A stretch of DNA of 64,000 nt. Origin: Chara braunii. Its lineage: Eukaryota; Streptophyta; Charophyceae; Charales; Characeae. The notes under the pieces are model-generated. The model saw only the letters and a program-made list of their open reading frames with translations, had not been told where the DNA came from and searched no databases. Positions 21,790 to 32,531 of the stretch are shown in pieces. Location: assembly GCA_003427395.1 (NCBI GenBank), contig BFEA01000273.1, positions 1,046,779 through 1,110,778 on the forward strand, given 5' to 3'. Each line of letters begins with the position of its first letter. Position 1 is the first letter of the stretch. Made by a program: the position numbers and the translations under genes.

Positions 21790-22870
21790 AACCCCTAGGG
21801 TACCATCATGGGACCAGCCAGTCCCAAGTAATTAAGAATTGTAGTGTTCCACTCATTTGCATCCAGCTAAGTTTGAACTCGTGTCTGTATTTCAACAGTT
21901 CATGGGTGTACCAAAGAAGCTAGGCCCATGGCAGAGGCAAAACCCGGGGAGTCAACCGCCCCCTTGGTTCCTTCGAACCTGCACCCTTCGCTCCCCATGC
22001 TAAACTTGGGTCTGCTGCATCCAAACTACATGTTGTAGGTAGTGGGCTGAGATTGTAGTCGGTACGACACAGTGCAAATTGATTTTCGTCCTAAAAAAAG
22101 TGGAACCAAAGCCGCATCGAGGTCGTATGGACGCATACTAGTGGCCTAATGCGTGCCCTTGGTTCAATGACGGAAAGACCTAAAAGAATCATTTCTCTCT
22201 CGCATGGTGGAAACGTCAACCTTGTCCCCAAGTGATTGGCCAAAAGGCCTCACTTTCACCCAACCAGTCCGGCCCTACTAATCGGACCCAAGTCCCACTG
22301 CGAAATAAACAAAAATCATAAAATATCATTAACAGTCTTAAATAAAGAACCGAACCTGTGGGACTGCGGTTCCACGAAATCAAGCGCCCACCGCGTCCCA
22401 TTTAAGTAAGGCGAGCACCAATCACGCTCTCTCTCAGTGTTGTTTACCGAAGTGTTATAAACACGCAGGCAAAAAATGGCTATCCTCAGCTCATAAACTT
22501 TGTAACGTCGTATACACCTCGGCCAGCGGTCGAAGCTAAGCCGAGTTACTTGTCACGACAATGTGTCACGGTGGTGGTCGGTCTAAATGCTAAATGCGCT
22601 TGCACCCTGTGCGCGTGTCAAGCCTAACCAACCGAAGTCATGGCTCTTGCGTGTTACCGTGCAAGTTGATAGATTGCCTCGTCAACCAGCAAGGCCGACG
22701 GCTATCGGATTACCGACGATGCCAAGCATTAATGGGCACTCACACTAATACACACTTTATTCACCCTCAAATTCTGCCATGGCTCGTATCAACACACGTT
22801 CAGGCCAAATCCGACGCGCCACTGTTCCTCGTGTAATTACGGCCGCATGCTTTGCGATTTGCTTAAAACC
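21790..22870. other. unassigned stretch
   Basis: About 1.1 kb with no recognisable gene. It includes AACTCGTGTCTGTATTTCAAC-like text near 21871 resembling part of 29120-29145, probably a small dispersed repeat. Nothing else can be supported. Confidence 0.3.
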
Positions 22871-22879
22871 TACCCCACA

Positions 22880-24260
22880 TCAATGACCCCTTGGATAGAG
22901 TGTAGGCATGTACGTACTTCAAGAACAATGATCTAAAGTCTAGATACCACCACATACAGATAGGACTTGAGGAACAACACAAAATTGCATTTTGTACAAG
23001 CTACGAATTATACGACTTTGGGGTGCCGCCTTTCGATCTCTATAATGCGCCCCCTCCAACATGCAATGAACAACTAGTCTCATAAGTCACAACAGAAGAC
23101 TTCAGAGATCATACACAACATTTACAAATTTAGATATCCTCACAATTGGACTTTTTTTTAGAGAAATGTGAATTTCGACTTACTAAGTTCTTGTACTCGG
23201 ACACATCATGGAGGATGCACTGAGGCTGGAGGATGCAAAGATAACCACCATTAGGGTCTGGCTAAGACCTTTGTGATTGAAGTATGATGTTTCTTGGGGA
23301 TGTCGAGGTACTACCGGTTGTTCGTAAAGAATGTTCGCAACATAGCTCGCCCCATAAGTAATCTAGCGCAACACCTCTTGGGGTTGGAGTAAGCAATGTG
23401 AGTAGGCTTTCAAGAAATTGAAGGCTGCTCTCATCAATGCATCATGTTGTCCTAGAGATTGTCAATTGTGATAAGTCCTTTGTTTTTACCATTGACGCGG
23501 AAGGGAGGAAGTTAGAGACCCTTAAGAGTACATGTCTACAAAAATGCCATCTCCGAAGCTGGCAAATTCCACCTACCAAAAAGAGGTGCATGCACTCTTC
23601 ATGGCGCTGAAATATTGGAAGCATTACCTACATGGCATACATTTTAAAGCCAGCTCCAACCATGAGACACTCCAATGGATGAAAAGGCAGCCGATACTTT
23701 CAAATGCACTAAAGCGACGGATGGCAGTCATAGATGCGTACGACTTCACACTTAAGTATGTTAAAGGGCACCACAATCTGGTGGCTGATGCATTATGAAG
23801 GAGAGCAAATTTCCTAGGTGCATTGATGACAAAGTTTCAGTTTGTCAATAGGTGCTAGATTATTACCAAGCACATGGTATTCTCAATGAGCATTAGGCAA
23901 CTCATTAGATAAGATAGAAAAGTGCGTGAGGAGTCCAGGGGTGGTGGTTCTCAAGAAAGGATGGGGTAGTAAGACCGTTTTCTTAATAAAGACACTACAG
24001 TTTGTTCCAGGGACAGTACCATGACGCTCCACAACATTTGTGGTCACCCGATTTGAAGAGGGATGCACAATTGGATGCTGAAAGTTATCAGGTTTGCCAA
24101 AGAGACAAACCATGCACACGAGCCTTCTTCCTAGGTCCTTGGTTGATTTCTGGCCAATGGATTTCAAGAACACCTTGGCGACCAGTCAAAAAAGAAACAA
24201 GCAGATTTTTGTGATTGTGGGCACATTCTTGGATTTGCTCATTCCATCCCTCTACCGCCT
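22880..24260 (+). pseudogene. decayed gypsy pol fragment (RT, RNase H, integrase)
   Basis: The plus strand reads DRV...YFKNNDLKSRYHHIQI near 22890-22965, then YELYDFGVPPFDLYNAPPPT, matching the RT order of element 1. A RNase H piece is open at 23532-23798: MSTKMPSPKLANSTYQKEV, then MALKYWKHYLHG, SSNHETLQWM and VKGHHNLVADAL. Integrase zinc-finger remnants follow near 24045-24125 (WSPDLKRDAQ, then CQRDKPCTRA). The YxDD box region is too damaged to read. Heavily mutated, no LTRs seen; older than elements 1 and 3. Confidence 0.8.
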
Positions 24261-24439
24261 ACCGCCAAGACAAAATTGGTAGTAACTAAATTCACTAATA
24301 ACTAGACCAGAGACTTTGGACTTTGTATTACACATACCATTGTAAGTGAGTGGAATGTGCATTTCACAAGAAAACTGCGGTAGGACCTAGCTAAGAGGTT
24401 CAGTTTAGAACTGAGGATGACCTCATGAAATAATAGTGG

Positions 24440-24530
24440 GTGAACGTCCATGTTGAGCACATGAACAAACAAGTAAAGCAGCTTACCATGCACATGAACA
24501 AACAAGTAAAGCAGCTTACCATCTTTTTCT
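24440..24530. repeat. 32-bp tandem duplication
   Basis: ATGAACAAACAAGTAAAGCA followed by GCTTACCATG is repeated directly near 24460 and 24493. Confidence 0.75.
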
Positions 24531-24859
24531 CCTACCCATATCGGACCTAGTCCATGCTTTAATGTGTCACATCTAGTCGGACCCACGCACATTCAACTTT
24601 TTATAACCAGACCTAGGTCACCCAAGCTGATTAAAAACTTTCCTACCTGTACCCAGCCGACCCAAGCTGATTAAAACCCGTACCCAATCCATTGGGCCCA
24701 CCTTGCATCTACAATACTAGCCTAGCCCTTACCCAACCAAACCCGAGCCAAAATTTCAACCACCCAGCTCTTGGCCGCATTCGAACCCAATTTCATCCAC
24801 CCGGACGTAACCGTCCCATGCCCAGTTTTTTTCCACCAGGCATACCCTTATTTTTTTCC

Positions 24860-25020
24860 AACATTTCAAACAAAGGACTTTGCAGGTCAAATTCTTCACC
24901 TTCCATCTGCAGATTTCAAACATAGGCCTCCGCATGTCGGATTCTTCACCTTCCATCCGCAAATTGCAAGGTCACCACAACTTTGCATATCAGATTCTTC
25001 ACCTTGTGTCCGCAGATTAA
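24860..25020. repeat. short tandem repeat around ATTCTTCACCTT
   Basis: Three units share ATTCTTCACCTTCCATC-CGCA (near 24890, 24940 and 24990), each preceded by a TTTGCAGGTCA- or CGCATGTCGG-like word. Unit spacing is about 50 bases; sequence between cores varies. Confidence 0.65.
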
Positions 25021-25099
25021 CACGTCACAACCCTTCTGCACCTTTTCCACCTCTCGTACCCTGGCTCGTTATTATTCCAGTTCATTCCACAATGTCACT

Positions 25100-25740
25100 T
25101 CTTCACTTGCAAGCACTTCGGATGCTCGGTGCAAGCGTATCAGTCGTCATCCTTTCCGTGATTCTCATGCTCCGATGCCGAATATCAAAGTTCATGCTCT
25201 GCAATGTGTTTGCCCATCGTCCCATCATTCCCGAATAGTCCTTCAAAGCTAGCAAAGGTTTGTGGTCAATGAGAGAGTGAACTTTCGGCCCACACAAATA
25301 CATTTGGAAGTGGTTGATACCCTATCCCAAAGCACTCCCCCGTCGGGGCTGAAAAGTGTCGCTTGCATGCTAGGACCATTTTCGAGGTGTGCTCCATCTC
25401 GTGTTCCAACCCATCGGTCCCACTTGGACAATCGCCAATATCGCCTCGGGCTGCCAGTTTGTGATGAGAATGAACTTCTCTGTGTCCGGCCTCATCAGGA
25501 TAGGGGGAGAAATCGGGGCAGCCTTCAATTCTCGAAACGCCTAATCGTATTGTGCAATCCAAATCAACGGTTGATCCTTCTTCAAAAGCTTCACGAGTGT
25601 TCCCACAATAGCTGCAAATCCCTTGCTAAACCTCTGGTAGTACATAGCCAGCCCCAAGAAGACACGAACACGTGCGAGCAGCTTAGATACCGGTGTCGGG
25701 GCAAAAACCCTAACAAGGGTATCTGCCTGATATTTTTAAA
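25100..25740 (-). pseudogene. decayed RT thumb / RNase H fragment
   Basis: Minus-strand reading from about 25740: LLARVRVFLGLAMYYQRFSK (RT thumb, FLGL--YYR-F), then ATLVKLLKK-type text, LIWIAQYD, AFRELKAAPISPPILMRPDT and later MYLCGPKVHSLIDHKPLLAL with TDH/IDHKPL of RNase H, then YSGMMGRWANTLQSMNFDIR. Frameshifts and stops are frequent. The text differs from elements 1-3, so this is a different gypsy-like lineage. No LTRs visible. Confidence 0.72.
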
Positions 25741-26269
25741 TATCGGATGAGGTCTTACTCTTGATGGAAATTGGTTTGGACGAATTGACTTTATGAGACT
25801 GGAGTGCCTGCCAAAGCTTGTTCAGGCTGAACCTATGACCAGAAGACCGACATTCCTTTTGAGTGTAAGCCGGACTTTGTGACGTCCGAGAATTATCGTA
25901 AAAATCGGCGGCATGATCAGTCGTTGCCACATTTGGCGAAACCGCAATGACGTGCGGCCATAGAACTTCAATTTGAATCCTTTCCTATTTAAAGTGGGTG
26001 TGCAACACGGCAAAAAGGGAGGGCCGCAATGCTTATGCGACCGAGGCGTGCACGTGCGGGTATTAAATTTTGTTTTTCTAAGATATCTCGAAAAACGGGC
26101 TCTTTGGGGTTTGATGCCGCGTGCGCAACTTAACAGCTTGTTGATGGGCCTATTAGGCTAGGTACCCACCGCACAAATGGGAAGGCAGGTGGGTGGGGCA
26201 GGCTGGCCTTGCCCAACCCTAAACACGGACAGCCTGTTGGGACGTGGTTCTTCAAGTAGAAGAGTTGCT

Positions 26270-26375
26270 GGCTCCTGTAATAGGAGCTAGCCCAGTAGGT
26301 AAGCCCAGTGGGTACCGCATTAGATTGTCACCAAAAAAACACCGGGATCGAATCTCGAAATCGCGCCTATTGGGC
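26270..26375 (+). repeat. possible tRNA-derived SINE head
   Basis: TAGCCCAGTAGGTAAGCCCA resembles a pol III A box (TRGCNNAGTNGG), and about 45 bases on GGGATCGAATCTC resembles a B box (GGTTCGANNCC). Between them lies CATTAGATTGTCACCAAAA, like an anticodon arm. Two mismatches in the B box and a poor acceptor stem argue against a working tRNA. Confidence 0.35.
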
Positions 26376-26440
26376 AAACTCCTTTTTGCTGAAGCGGCCC
26401 GTAAGGCAAGGGAAGTTATTGCCCCATGTGGCACAAATGG

Positions 26441-26839
26441 TTAACAGGTACCCCCACTTTTCACCCCTAGGGTAACCTTCACATCTATGAAAAGTGCAGT
26501 GGGGATCATGTTTTTTTGTTTTTCTGGTTGTTTTTTTTTGCCCTGTTTTGTTTTTGGTCAAAGCATGTATGTGCCAAGTTTGGTGTTTGTTGGGTTCCTG
26601 CAGATGCTTGTTTTGCGCAGCGGTGAATTTTGTGAAAACCGGCAAATTGAAATGTTGGCAAAATTTCATGAAAGTGCACTTTTGCCTTGCTGTTTTATAT
26701 GTTTTTAATTTTTTTTTTTTTGGTTTCGTTTTCACAATAAGTTAGTAAGAAGCGCACTCTACAGATTGGTGTGAAGTATGGTGAAAATGACCCTCTGTTT
26801 TTTTTTATAAATAGGGGTGAAAAATGGGGGGTCGGTTAA
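26441..26839. mobile_element. MITE-like element in a TTAA site (copy 1)
   Basis: A 391-bp element between TTAA at 26441-26444 and TTAA at 26836-26839. Its ends are inverted repeats: left CAGGTACCCCCACTTTTCAC, right (reverse complement) CCGACCCCCCATTTTTCACC. Outside, GG precedes the left TTAA and CC follows the right one, so the empty site would read GGTTAACC. TTAA duplication is typical of piggyBac and Kolobok. The inside is T-rich and non-coding, so it would depend on a transposase elsewhere. Confidence 0.55.
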
Positions 26840-26999
26840 CCTTCTGTCCCATGTGTAATGCGCTCTGCCGTTTAAGAAGGGCACCAAGAAAAAGAAAAAA
26901 AAACTAGTTGAGATCGCACCGCTAAGCCACATGGCGCACTTCAGGAAGCTAGGAGCTTTAACTCCAAGCAGGCAGCCGTTTTCACAGGCACTAAGGTCT

Positions 27000-27200
27000 G
27001 GTTTTTTCTGTGTCTTTTTTTCATGGTAACCGACCGGACGTCTGGGCCGGTTTCCAGACAGTCTGGAAGAAAATGTACGGGTCCGGTGTCCCGGTCCAGG
27101 ACGTCTGGAAACCGCACCCCAACACAAAATTTGAAAAAACAAACGGGGCGGCCCAGGACGTTTTTCAGGTCCTGGGCGCCCCCCCAAAATTACTGGGGTG
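27000..27200. other. GC-rich block with repeated GTCTGGAAACCGG words
   Basis: CCGGTTTCCAGAC, GTCTGGAAG and GTCTGGAAACCG occur within 100 bases, and CCAGGACGTTTTTCAGGTCCTGG forms a hairpin near 27152-27176. No gene recognised. Confidence 0.4.
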
Positions 27201-27517
27201 ATTTTTCTGCATTTCGTAGGTCTACCGGACAAGGCCAACAGGCCCAGACACAGAGACAGCTCACAGTTGTTTGAGGTAGGGTAGCGGGCGGGAGGGGCGC
27301 AACTACGAATCGGCCATTTGAGAAGTCCCGCCCGCTGCCCCTGCCCGTTCCGAAGCCCGCTGCCGCTGCTGCCGTCGCCATCTTCCTGTCCATCGCCGCC
27401 GACTTCGAGCTCTGTCAAGGGAGGCAGGCATTGCTATGGAGCGAAAGAGTGAGCGTGTAATCTTGCAAGGAGGAGCAAGAGCCACAGGCCGCCCATCAAC
27501 CAAGGAGCAAGCAGCCA

Positions 27518-27522
<5 letters not shown>

Positions 27523-27557
<35 letters not shown>

Positions 27558-27623
27558 TTCCTGGACCTTGAAACGTTGGTAGATCGGGGTTGGTTGATGG
27601 TGGCTGGAAGATGAAGTGCGATG

Positions 27624-27686
<63 letters not shown>

Positions 27687-27687
27687 N

Positions 27688-27779
<92 letters not shown>

Positions 27780-27950
27780 TTTCTTGAAATTGAAGCTTTC
27801 GTGGGGCCGAAGCGATGTAGGACGGAGTAGAGGTGACGGGTTTTCTCTCTCTCGCCCCCTCTCTCTCTCTCTCTCTCCCTCTCTCTTTGCTTTCTTGAAC
27901 TTGAAGCTTTCGTGGGGCCGGCGCGATGTAGGGCGGAGTAGAGGTGACGG

Positions 27951-27990
<40 letters not shown>

Positions 27991-28016
27991 CCCCCCCTCC
28001 CTCTCTCCCTCTCTCG
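27523..28016. repeat. (CT)n cluster in four blocks
   Basis: Nearly pure CT runs at about 27523-27554, 27624-27775 (with one N at 27687), 27843-27890 and 27953-28016. Between blocks a diverged 105-bp unit repeats: TTTGCTTTCTTGAA-TTGAAG followed by CTTTCGTGGGGCCG and GTAGAGGTGACGGGTT (27775-27842 and 27885-27955). So the cluster is a higher-order tandem repeat of CT run plus spacer. The long Ser-Leu and Arg-Glu frames here are artefacts of the repeat. Confidence 0.9.
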
Positions 28017-28235
28017 TGTGGCATTCGCAATTTCGCACGTCTACTTGGATCCTTTGAACCTTGTTGGTTGTTTTTTTTTTTTTTCCTTCGAAGTGTTTAA
28101 TACTGTTTATGGACGACTTTGTCGGACTCAGTCTGACTTTTTATTTGTTTGGCATTCGCAACTTCGCACGTCGGCTTGAATCCTGGACATGCTTTGATGT
28201 TTCTAACGTGTGGTGTATCTCTCAACGGAAATCAG

Positions 28236-28314
28236 CCAATCAATCAAGCAATCAATCAAATCAATCAACCAATCAATCAATCAATCAAATCAGTCCATCA
28301 ATCAATCAAGACAA

Positions 28315-28350
<36 letters not shown>

Positions 28351-28363
28351 AAGATTTGATTTG

Positions 28364-28425
<62 letters not shown>

Positions 28426-28442
28426 TGATTGTTGATTGATCA
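28236..28442. repeat. (AATC)n followed by (GATT)n, inverted tetranucleotide arrays
   Basis: About 80 bases of AATC repeats run directly into about 120 bases of the complementary GATT repeat near 28319. The two arms can fold into a hairpin of up to roughly 80 base pairs. The same complementary pair recurs at 37859-38190. Confidence 0.9.
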
Positions 28443-28679
28443 ATCGATTGATTGGCTGCTTTCCGTGGACAGATACATCACATGTGAGAGGCGGAGGAAG
28501 CAACGGCAACGGAAGTGGTGGCAGTGGCTATGAAAGTGACGGCAGTGGCCATGAAAGTCATGGCAGTGGCGATGATGACGGGAGTGTGGACCGTGATGAC
28601 GGGAACCCCAACACCCACCCCCCCCCGCCCACTACATATAAATGTTTGATGATATGTATCTATATATTTTCGGGCGGGT

Positions 28680-28830
28680 ACGGACAGTTCCAAAACTGCG
28701 ACGCCAGTCCGGACTGTCCGGGTCCGGCGATGTCCGGTGCCCGTTGATGTCCGGATCGCCGGACTGTCCGGACTGGTCCGGACAGAGGTCCGGAGTACAG
28801 TCCGGATAAGTCCGGTGTCCGGGGCCGCGG
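28680..28830. repeat. cluster of GTCCGG words
   Basis: About fifteen CCGGAC/GTCCGG words occur in 150 bases, several in the inverted form GTCCGGAC. They do not form a regular tandem array. The segment is strikingly CpG-rich against its surroundings. Confidence 0.6.
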
Positions 28831-28889
28831 TTACCATGCTTTTTTTTAATCTTTTTCTTTTCTTTTCTTTCCTTGTTGTCCCTGCCCCT

Positions 28890-29170
28890 GATTTTGGCAG
28901 GGTTGGTGCCTCGTGGATGCACGAGGTAATGCACCTCCCCACGTTTCAGCAGGAAGTGCATCCGTGCTCTACCCTTGGGGAATGTAGGCAGCCAGCTGTA
29001 TCTAGATTCAAGCTTGGCCTATATTACCTCATGAAAGCACACCTACCCGTGTTTGTGCAGGAGGTGCATTCCTTCTGTGCCTCTAGGAGGTGAGGGCACC
29101 CTTTGCTATGCCTGGCTTCAAACTTGGGTCTGTACTTCAGCAGTTCGTGGAGGCCCTCGTTGGCATGGCC
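28890..29170. repeat. internal imperfect duplication
   Basis: GTTTCAGCAGGAAGTGCATCC (about 28943) and GTTTGTGCAGGAGGTGCATTCC (about 29050) start two related 100-bp stretches, each preceded by CACCTNCCC and followed by GTGCTCTA or GTGCCTCT. No open frame is conserved. Confidence 0.45.
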
Positions 29171-29339
29171 TATGGAAAAGGAAAAAGAAAAGGGAAAAAA
29201 AAAAAGGGACACGGATCAAAAGTTTGAAAAAACGCAATTTCGTTTACTTCACGCCAATATTTTTTTGATGGCCGGATTTATTTGTCTTTCATTGTGTATA
29301 TTTTTCTACGGGTAAGCGGGCACCTCGCTCACGTGTGTT

Positions 29340-30215
29340 TTTTCAAACGAAATTTTTATTAAAACTCGGCAAAGACAGGGTACTTTTTGCACCCCCTCTC
29401 AGCCTATCGGGACTTGAACTCGCGAGTGTCATGAGTTGCTTATTTCCCTCCCAGCCTCAGTACTACCTGGCGCCGGTCAGAACGGGCGCCAGACAAGGAA
29501 ACGGCAGCCAATGCCTGCCAATAAACTTAGCTGCAGCCATTTCGCTTCTCGTTCTTTATATATGGGAAGTATAGTCGTGGCTATTCCTCCTTGAATTGAG
29601 GCCTGGTAAGGGCCGATTGAAGGCCTAACCCCATAGAAGTTGAGCCAGCCTCAAATTTTGAAAGAGTGGTTACCTTGGAACTTTGTTCCAAAGCCTGGTG
29701 AGGCTGCTTGAAGCCAACTCCACAGGATGCATGAGCCTGCAGAGAGGCATGTGTATATATGCATGAGGCGGACCACATTTGGGCATAGAGGTTATGGGTC
29801 GCAACATGAGGTGACAACAATTGCTCCGTGATTTGAGCAGAGGGTGAAGGAGAAGGTGACAAGTGGCACCTTGAGAATGATTTTAGGACCTAGCAACTAG
29901 AGCTGAGGTGGACAGAAATGCCCATGGACCCATAACCGAAGTGACGCAAGTGCCCCTAATCCATTGGCTATATTGGAAAGGGTTAGACTCAGCCAAAGGC
30001 CTACTAAAGCGTTGGCTATATTAGAAAGGGCTAGACCCGTGCATAAAGTTGTTGTGCTTTCACTATGATTTCGTTTAAACCGCCACTCCCGATGACAGTA
30101 AAAAACCCTCGGCCCTGTGAGTTACGAGCGAGTTCTACAAAGAGGCTGCGAGGCGGGTCCAATCCCGCCATTTGAAAGCCACACCTCTGGCAATTTTTCT
30201 TGCTTAGAAGAATTA
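29340..30215. other. unassigned stretch with a possible tRNA-like B box
   Basis: On the minus strand GAGTTCAAGTCCC near 29406-29418 fits a pol III B box loosely, without a good A box. The rest to 30215 includes a direct repeat of GGCTATATT-GAAAGGG-TAGAC near 29968 and 30010. No gene recognised. Confidence 0.3.
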
Positions 30216-31070
30216 TGCAAGGATGTGGCTCCTTGGCAGGCCTAAGGGGCCCCTGATACAAGTGTGCCCGCCCTAAGTGAAGGCGGACCTAACGAGAGGG
30301 TTCAAGCAGTTGTGTCGCGTCAGTTGGTTGAGGGAACCCAGGACCCGAGCTGCAAATATTTTCCACGCCCTCCTGGTCTTTTTTTCAAATGTAGGCTCTG
30401 GGCAAGAATCGCAGCATCATACACAGTTGGGAGGCCCAACCGAATGAGGTGCAGCAGCTGCACCAGAGGCCCAACCACTTGGGGCCTACCGGAGGCTTCT
30501 GGGCGCATGCCCAGTCCAGCCAGGCCGGAAGGCAGGCAGACTCTTTGCATATAGGAAAGAGCTCGCCGCTTGGAGGCTCACTTGGGCACTTGCAAGCTAG
30601 CGGCAGAGCTGCTGGAGCGGAGTCTCGCGGGCTGCTGCTTGCGCTAAGGCAAGGTGCTGCGCGTGTGCGGTCGTGTACGAGGAAGGGCACCGCTGACGGC
30701 AGCACCATAGCCCAACCAACATAGCTGGTTGGGGCTTGGATGTACAGCAAGGCGCAGGGGTGGTCTTCAGGTGTACAGAGGGAAGACGTGGGTGAAAGTC
30801 GAGGGAGAAGGCAGGATGATGGTAATGAGGATGATGTGAGGGCACATACCTGGTATTGGCGATGGTCTGTATTGGTCGACATCTTCAAGTACTTCGTTGG
30901 CTGCTGATGTCAACAGTTGCATTGTCAATTAGTAGGCAAATAGTAGTTGTGTAGGGAGTAGGCTGGGCGTCGAGCGCCAAGCAGGGAGAAGGGCATGGAT
31001 ACTTATGTTGGTGATGGCGAAAGCAAGCCCTCATTGACAATCAATTTTCAGTGTTACGATTGCAATCAGG
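30216..31070 (+). repeat. solo LTR related to element 1, diverged
   Basis: The plus strand starts TGCAAGGATGTGGCTCC and then follows the sense strand of the element 1 LTR: GCCCGCCCTAAGTGAAGGC (30265), GGCCTACCGGAGGCTTCTGG (30483), CCAGGC-GGAAGGCAGGCAG, GGGCGTCGAGCGCC (30966) and a TATGTTGGTGATGG-like end. Identity is patchy, far below that of the two element 1 LTRs to each other. No internal region or partner LTR is present, so it is probably a solo LTR from recombination. The right end is uncertain by about 50 bases. Confidence 0.6.
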
Positions 31071-31079
31071 CCCGTCTTC

Positions 31080-31905
31080 GTACTCTTTCCGCATGCATGC
31101 AAACAGATAACAATCCACACTAGCGCCAGGCGCCCACACAAAGCTCAGAGATATTACGGCCAAGAACACAGTTCAAATGCGAACTCGCTTCAAATTGGCT
31201 ATGGCGCCTGACCGCCTACACTTCACTCTCCCGACTCTGTATTCACCGCGACTGTTCACACGCACTCGACTCTGGATCTCCTTGGATGTCCCACACACGT
31301 TCACTCTTTATCACACACACACACAAACACACACATACACTATGGACTATCGCTAACTGTGCAAGCTATGGCCACCGTCTAACAGTAACTACAAGCAGCG
31401 ATGGCCACTCTATCTTCCTCGCAGCCCACTTCGACTTCGGGCACCTGCAAACCACCTCGCACAAGACGCTCGGGCAGCGCTTCCACATGGCTCACGCAGA
31501 ATGAATGAATGGTTGGACGCTGCCTCTTGATTTATACTTTTGTCGGTCGCTGGTCTGCCCCTTTCCAATGGGCCCATGGTGCACACATTCCCACATGGTA
31601 CTTGCTGACTAGACAAAGTGCAACTGGGACTGGGTACCGCTGACAGAAAGAAGTTGGACTGCCTACTTGCCCACTTGCCTCTGCCCTAACGTGTAAAACT
31701 CTCGAAAGGCCACTTTCGGACCTTCCGGAAGTCTGTAGACTTGGCCTTTCGAAATTGTGGCAACTACAACTTTGACCTCTCAGGACTGTAGCAGCTACGA
31801 CCTTGACCTTTCAGAATTGCAACCACTATGACCCCTACACAGTTGTGACCCCTACTCAAATGACCTATGGATCAAAACCCGACAACTACCAAGACCTACG
31901 ACAGC
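31080..31905 (-). repeat. probable 3' LTR region of element 2
   Basis: It follows the pol C-terminus and the GGCCGGCGGGAGTGAAA segment (32037-32053), which element 3 shares at 56053 just after its pol end. Upstream of a TATA box it has tandem GAAAGGTCAA-GTCGTAG-TGC words, the sort of repeated U3 motif seen in LTR promoters. Exact ends could not be fixed because no partner LTR is in view. Confidence 0.5.
31528..31538 (-). promoter_or_regulatory. TATA box of element 2 LTR
   Basis: The minus strand reads AAAAGTATAAATCAAGAGG in the middle of the LTR-like region, the expected place for the retrotransposon promoter. Motif and position only. Confidence 0.5.
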
Positions 31906-32109
31906 CAACAGTCAACTATCAAGGTACATGTCATGGGTTCAAACACACGAGGTCGACTTGATACTGTACGGGTGAGGACAGGGCTAGGGATCGAGACCTG
32001 GGATCTGCATCTGCTACTGCAAAGGTGTAAACCGTTTCACTCCCGCCGGCCTAAATTCGCGGTCCTCGAGAATATTTTAGTATTAAGGAAGGACCTTTAC
32101 CTTTTTTAT

Positions 32110-32473
32110 CTCTCTCATAGGCTCGGACTATATCGGGAGCAGTCTCTAGAAGTTCGGTTCGGGTAAACCAGCGGTCGTCTTCTAGCTCTTGAAAAGAAAA
32201 TCTAACTCGATATTGTTTTTGTGGACGACCTCTACCTCATGTTATGAATACATCCTCACCTACTATGCGATCAATATCATACCTTCCATCCATATCCGGA
32301 GGGATCATGGATCTCCGCGATCGAAACTGCTGACTTGTATTACACAGCAACAACTTTGACGCATGGAAAACTGGGTAGGTGTGGAGGTGTCCTAGAATCT
32401 CTATCGTATAGGACGGTGCATCTTCTTCACCCTTGACTTCTAGGACTGTCCACGGTCCTCTATATGCAGGCAA
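32110..32473 (-). pseudogene. integrase C-terminus and chromodomain-like tail, element 2
   Basis: The frame opens MPAYRGPWTVLEVKGEEDAP, continues HLHTYPVFHASKLL and SRRSMIPPDMDGRYDIDRIV, then GEDVFIT and a stop. After the stop the same frame continues GRGRPQKQYRVRFSFQELED, DRWFTRTELLETAPDIV, the chromodomain-like part. One nonsense change therefore separates the two halves. Confidence 0.8.
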
Positions 32474-32531
32474 TAGCTTCTACGAAATGTTTTCCTTAGG
32501 AGCAAACTCCTTAGACTTGACCCAGACTAAG

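Noticed and set aside
27434-28179. Long Ser-Leu and Arg-Glu reading frames of up to 198 residues.
   Set aside because: They are translations of (CT)n dinucleotide repeats, open in every frame by composition.
29395-29480. Possible tRNA gene on the minus strand from a GAGTTCAAGTCCC word.
   Set aside because: No A box at a workable distance and no acceptor stem.
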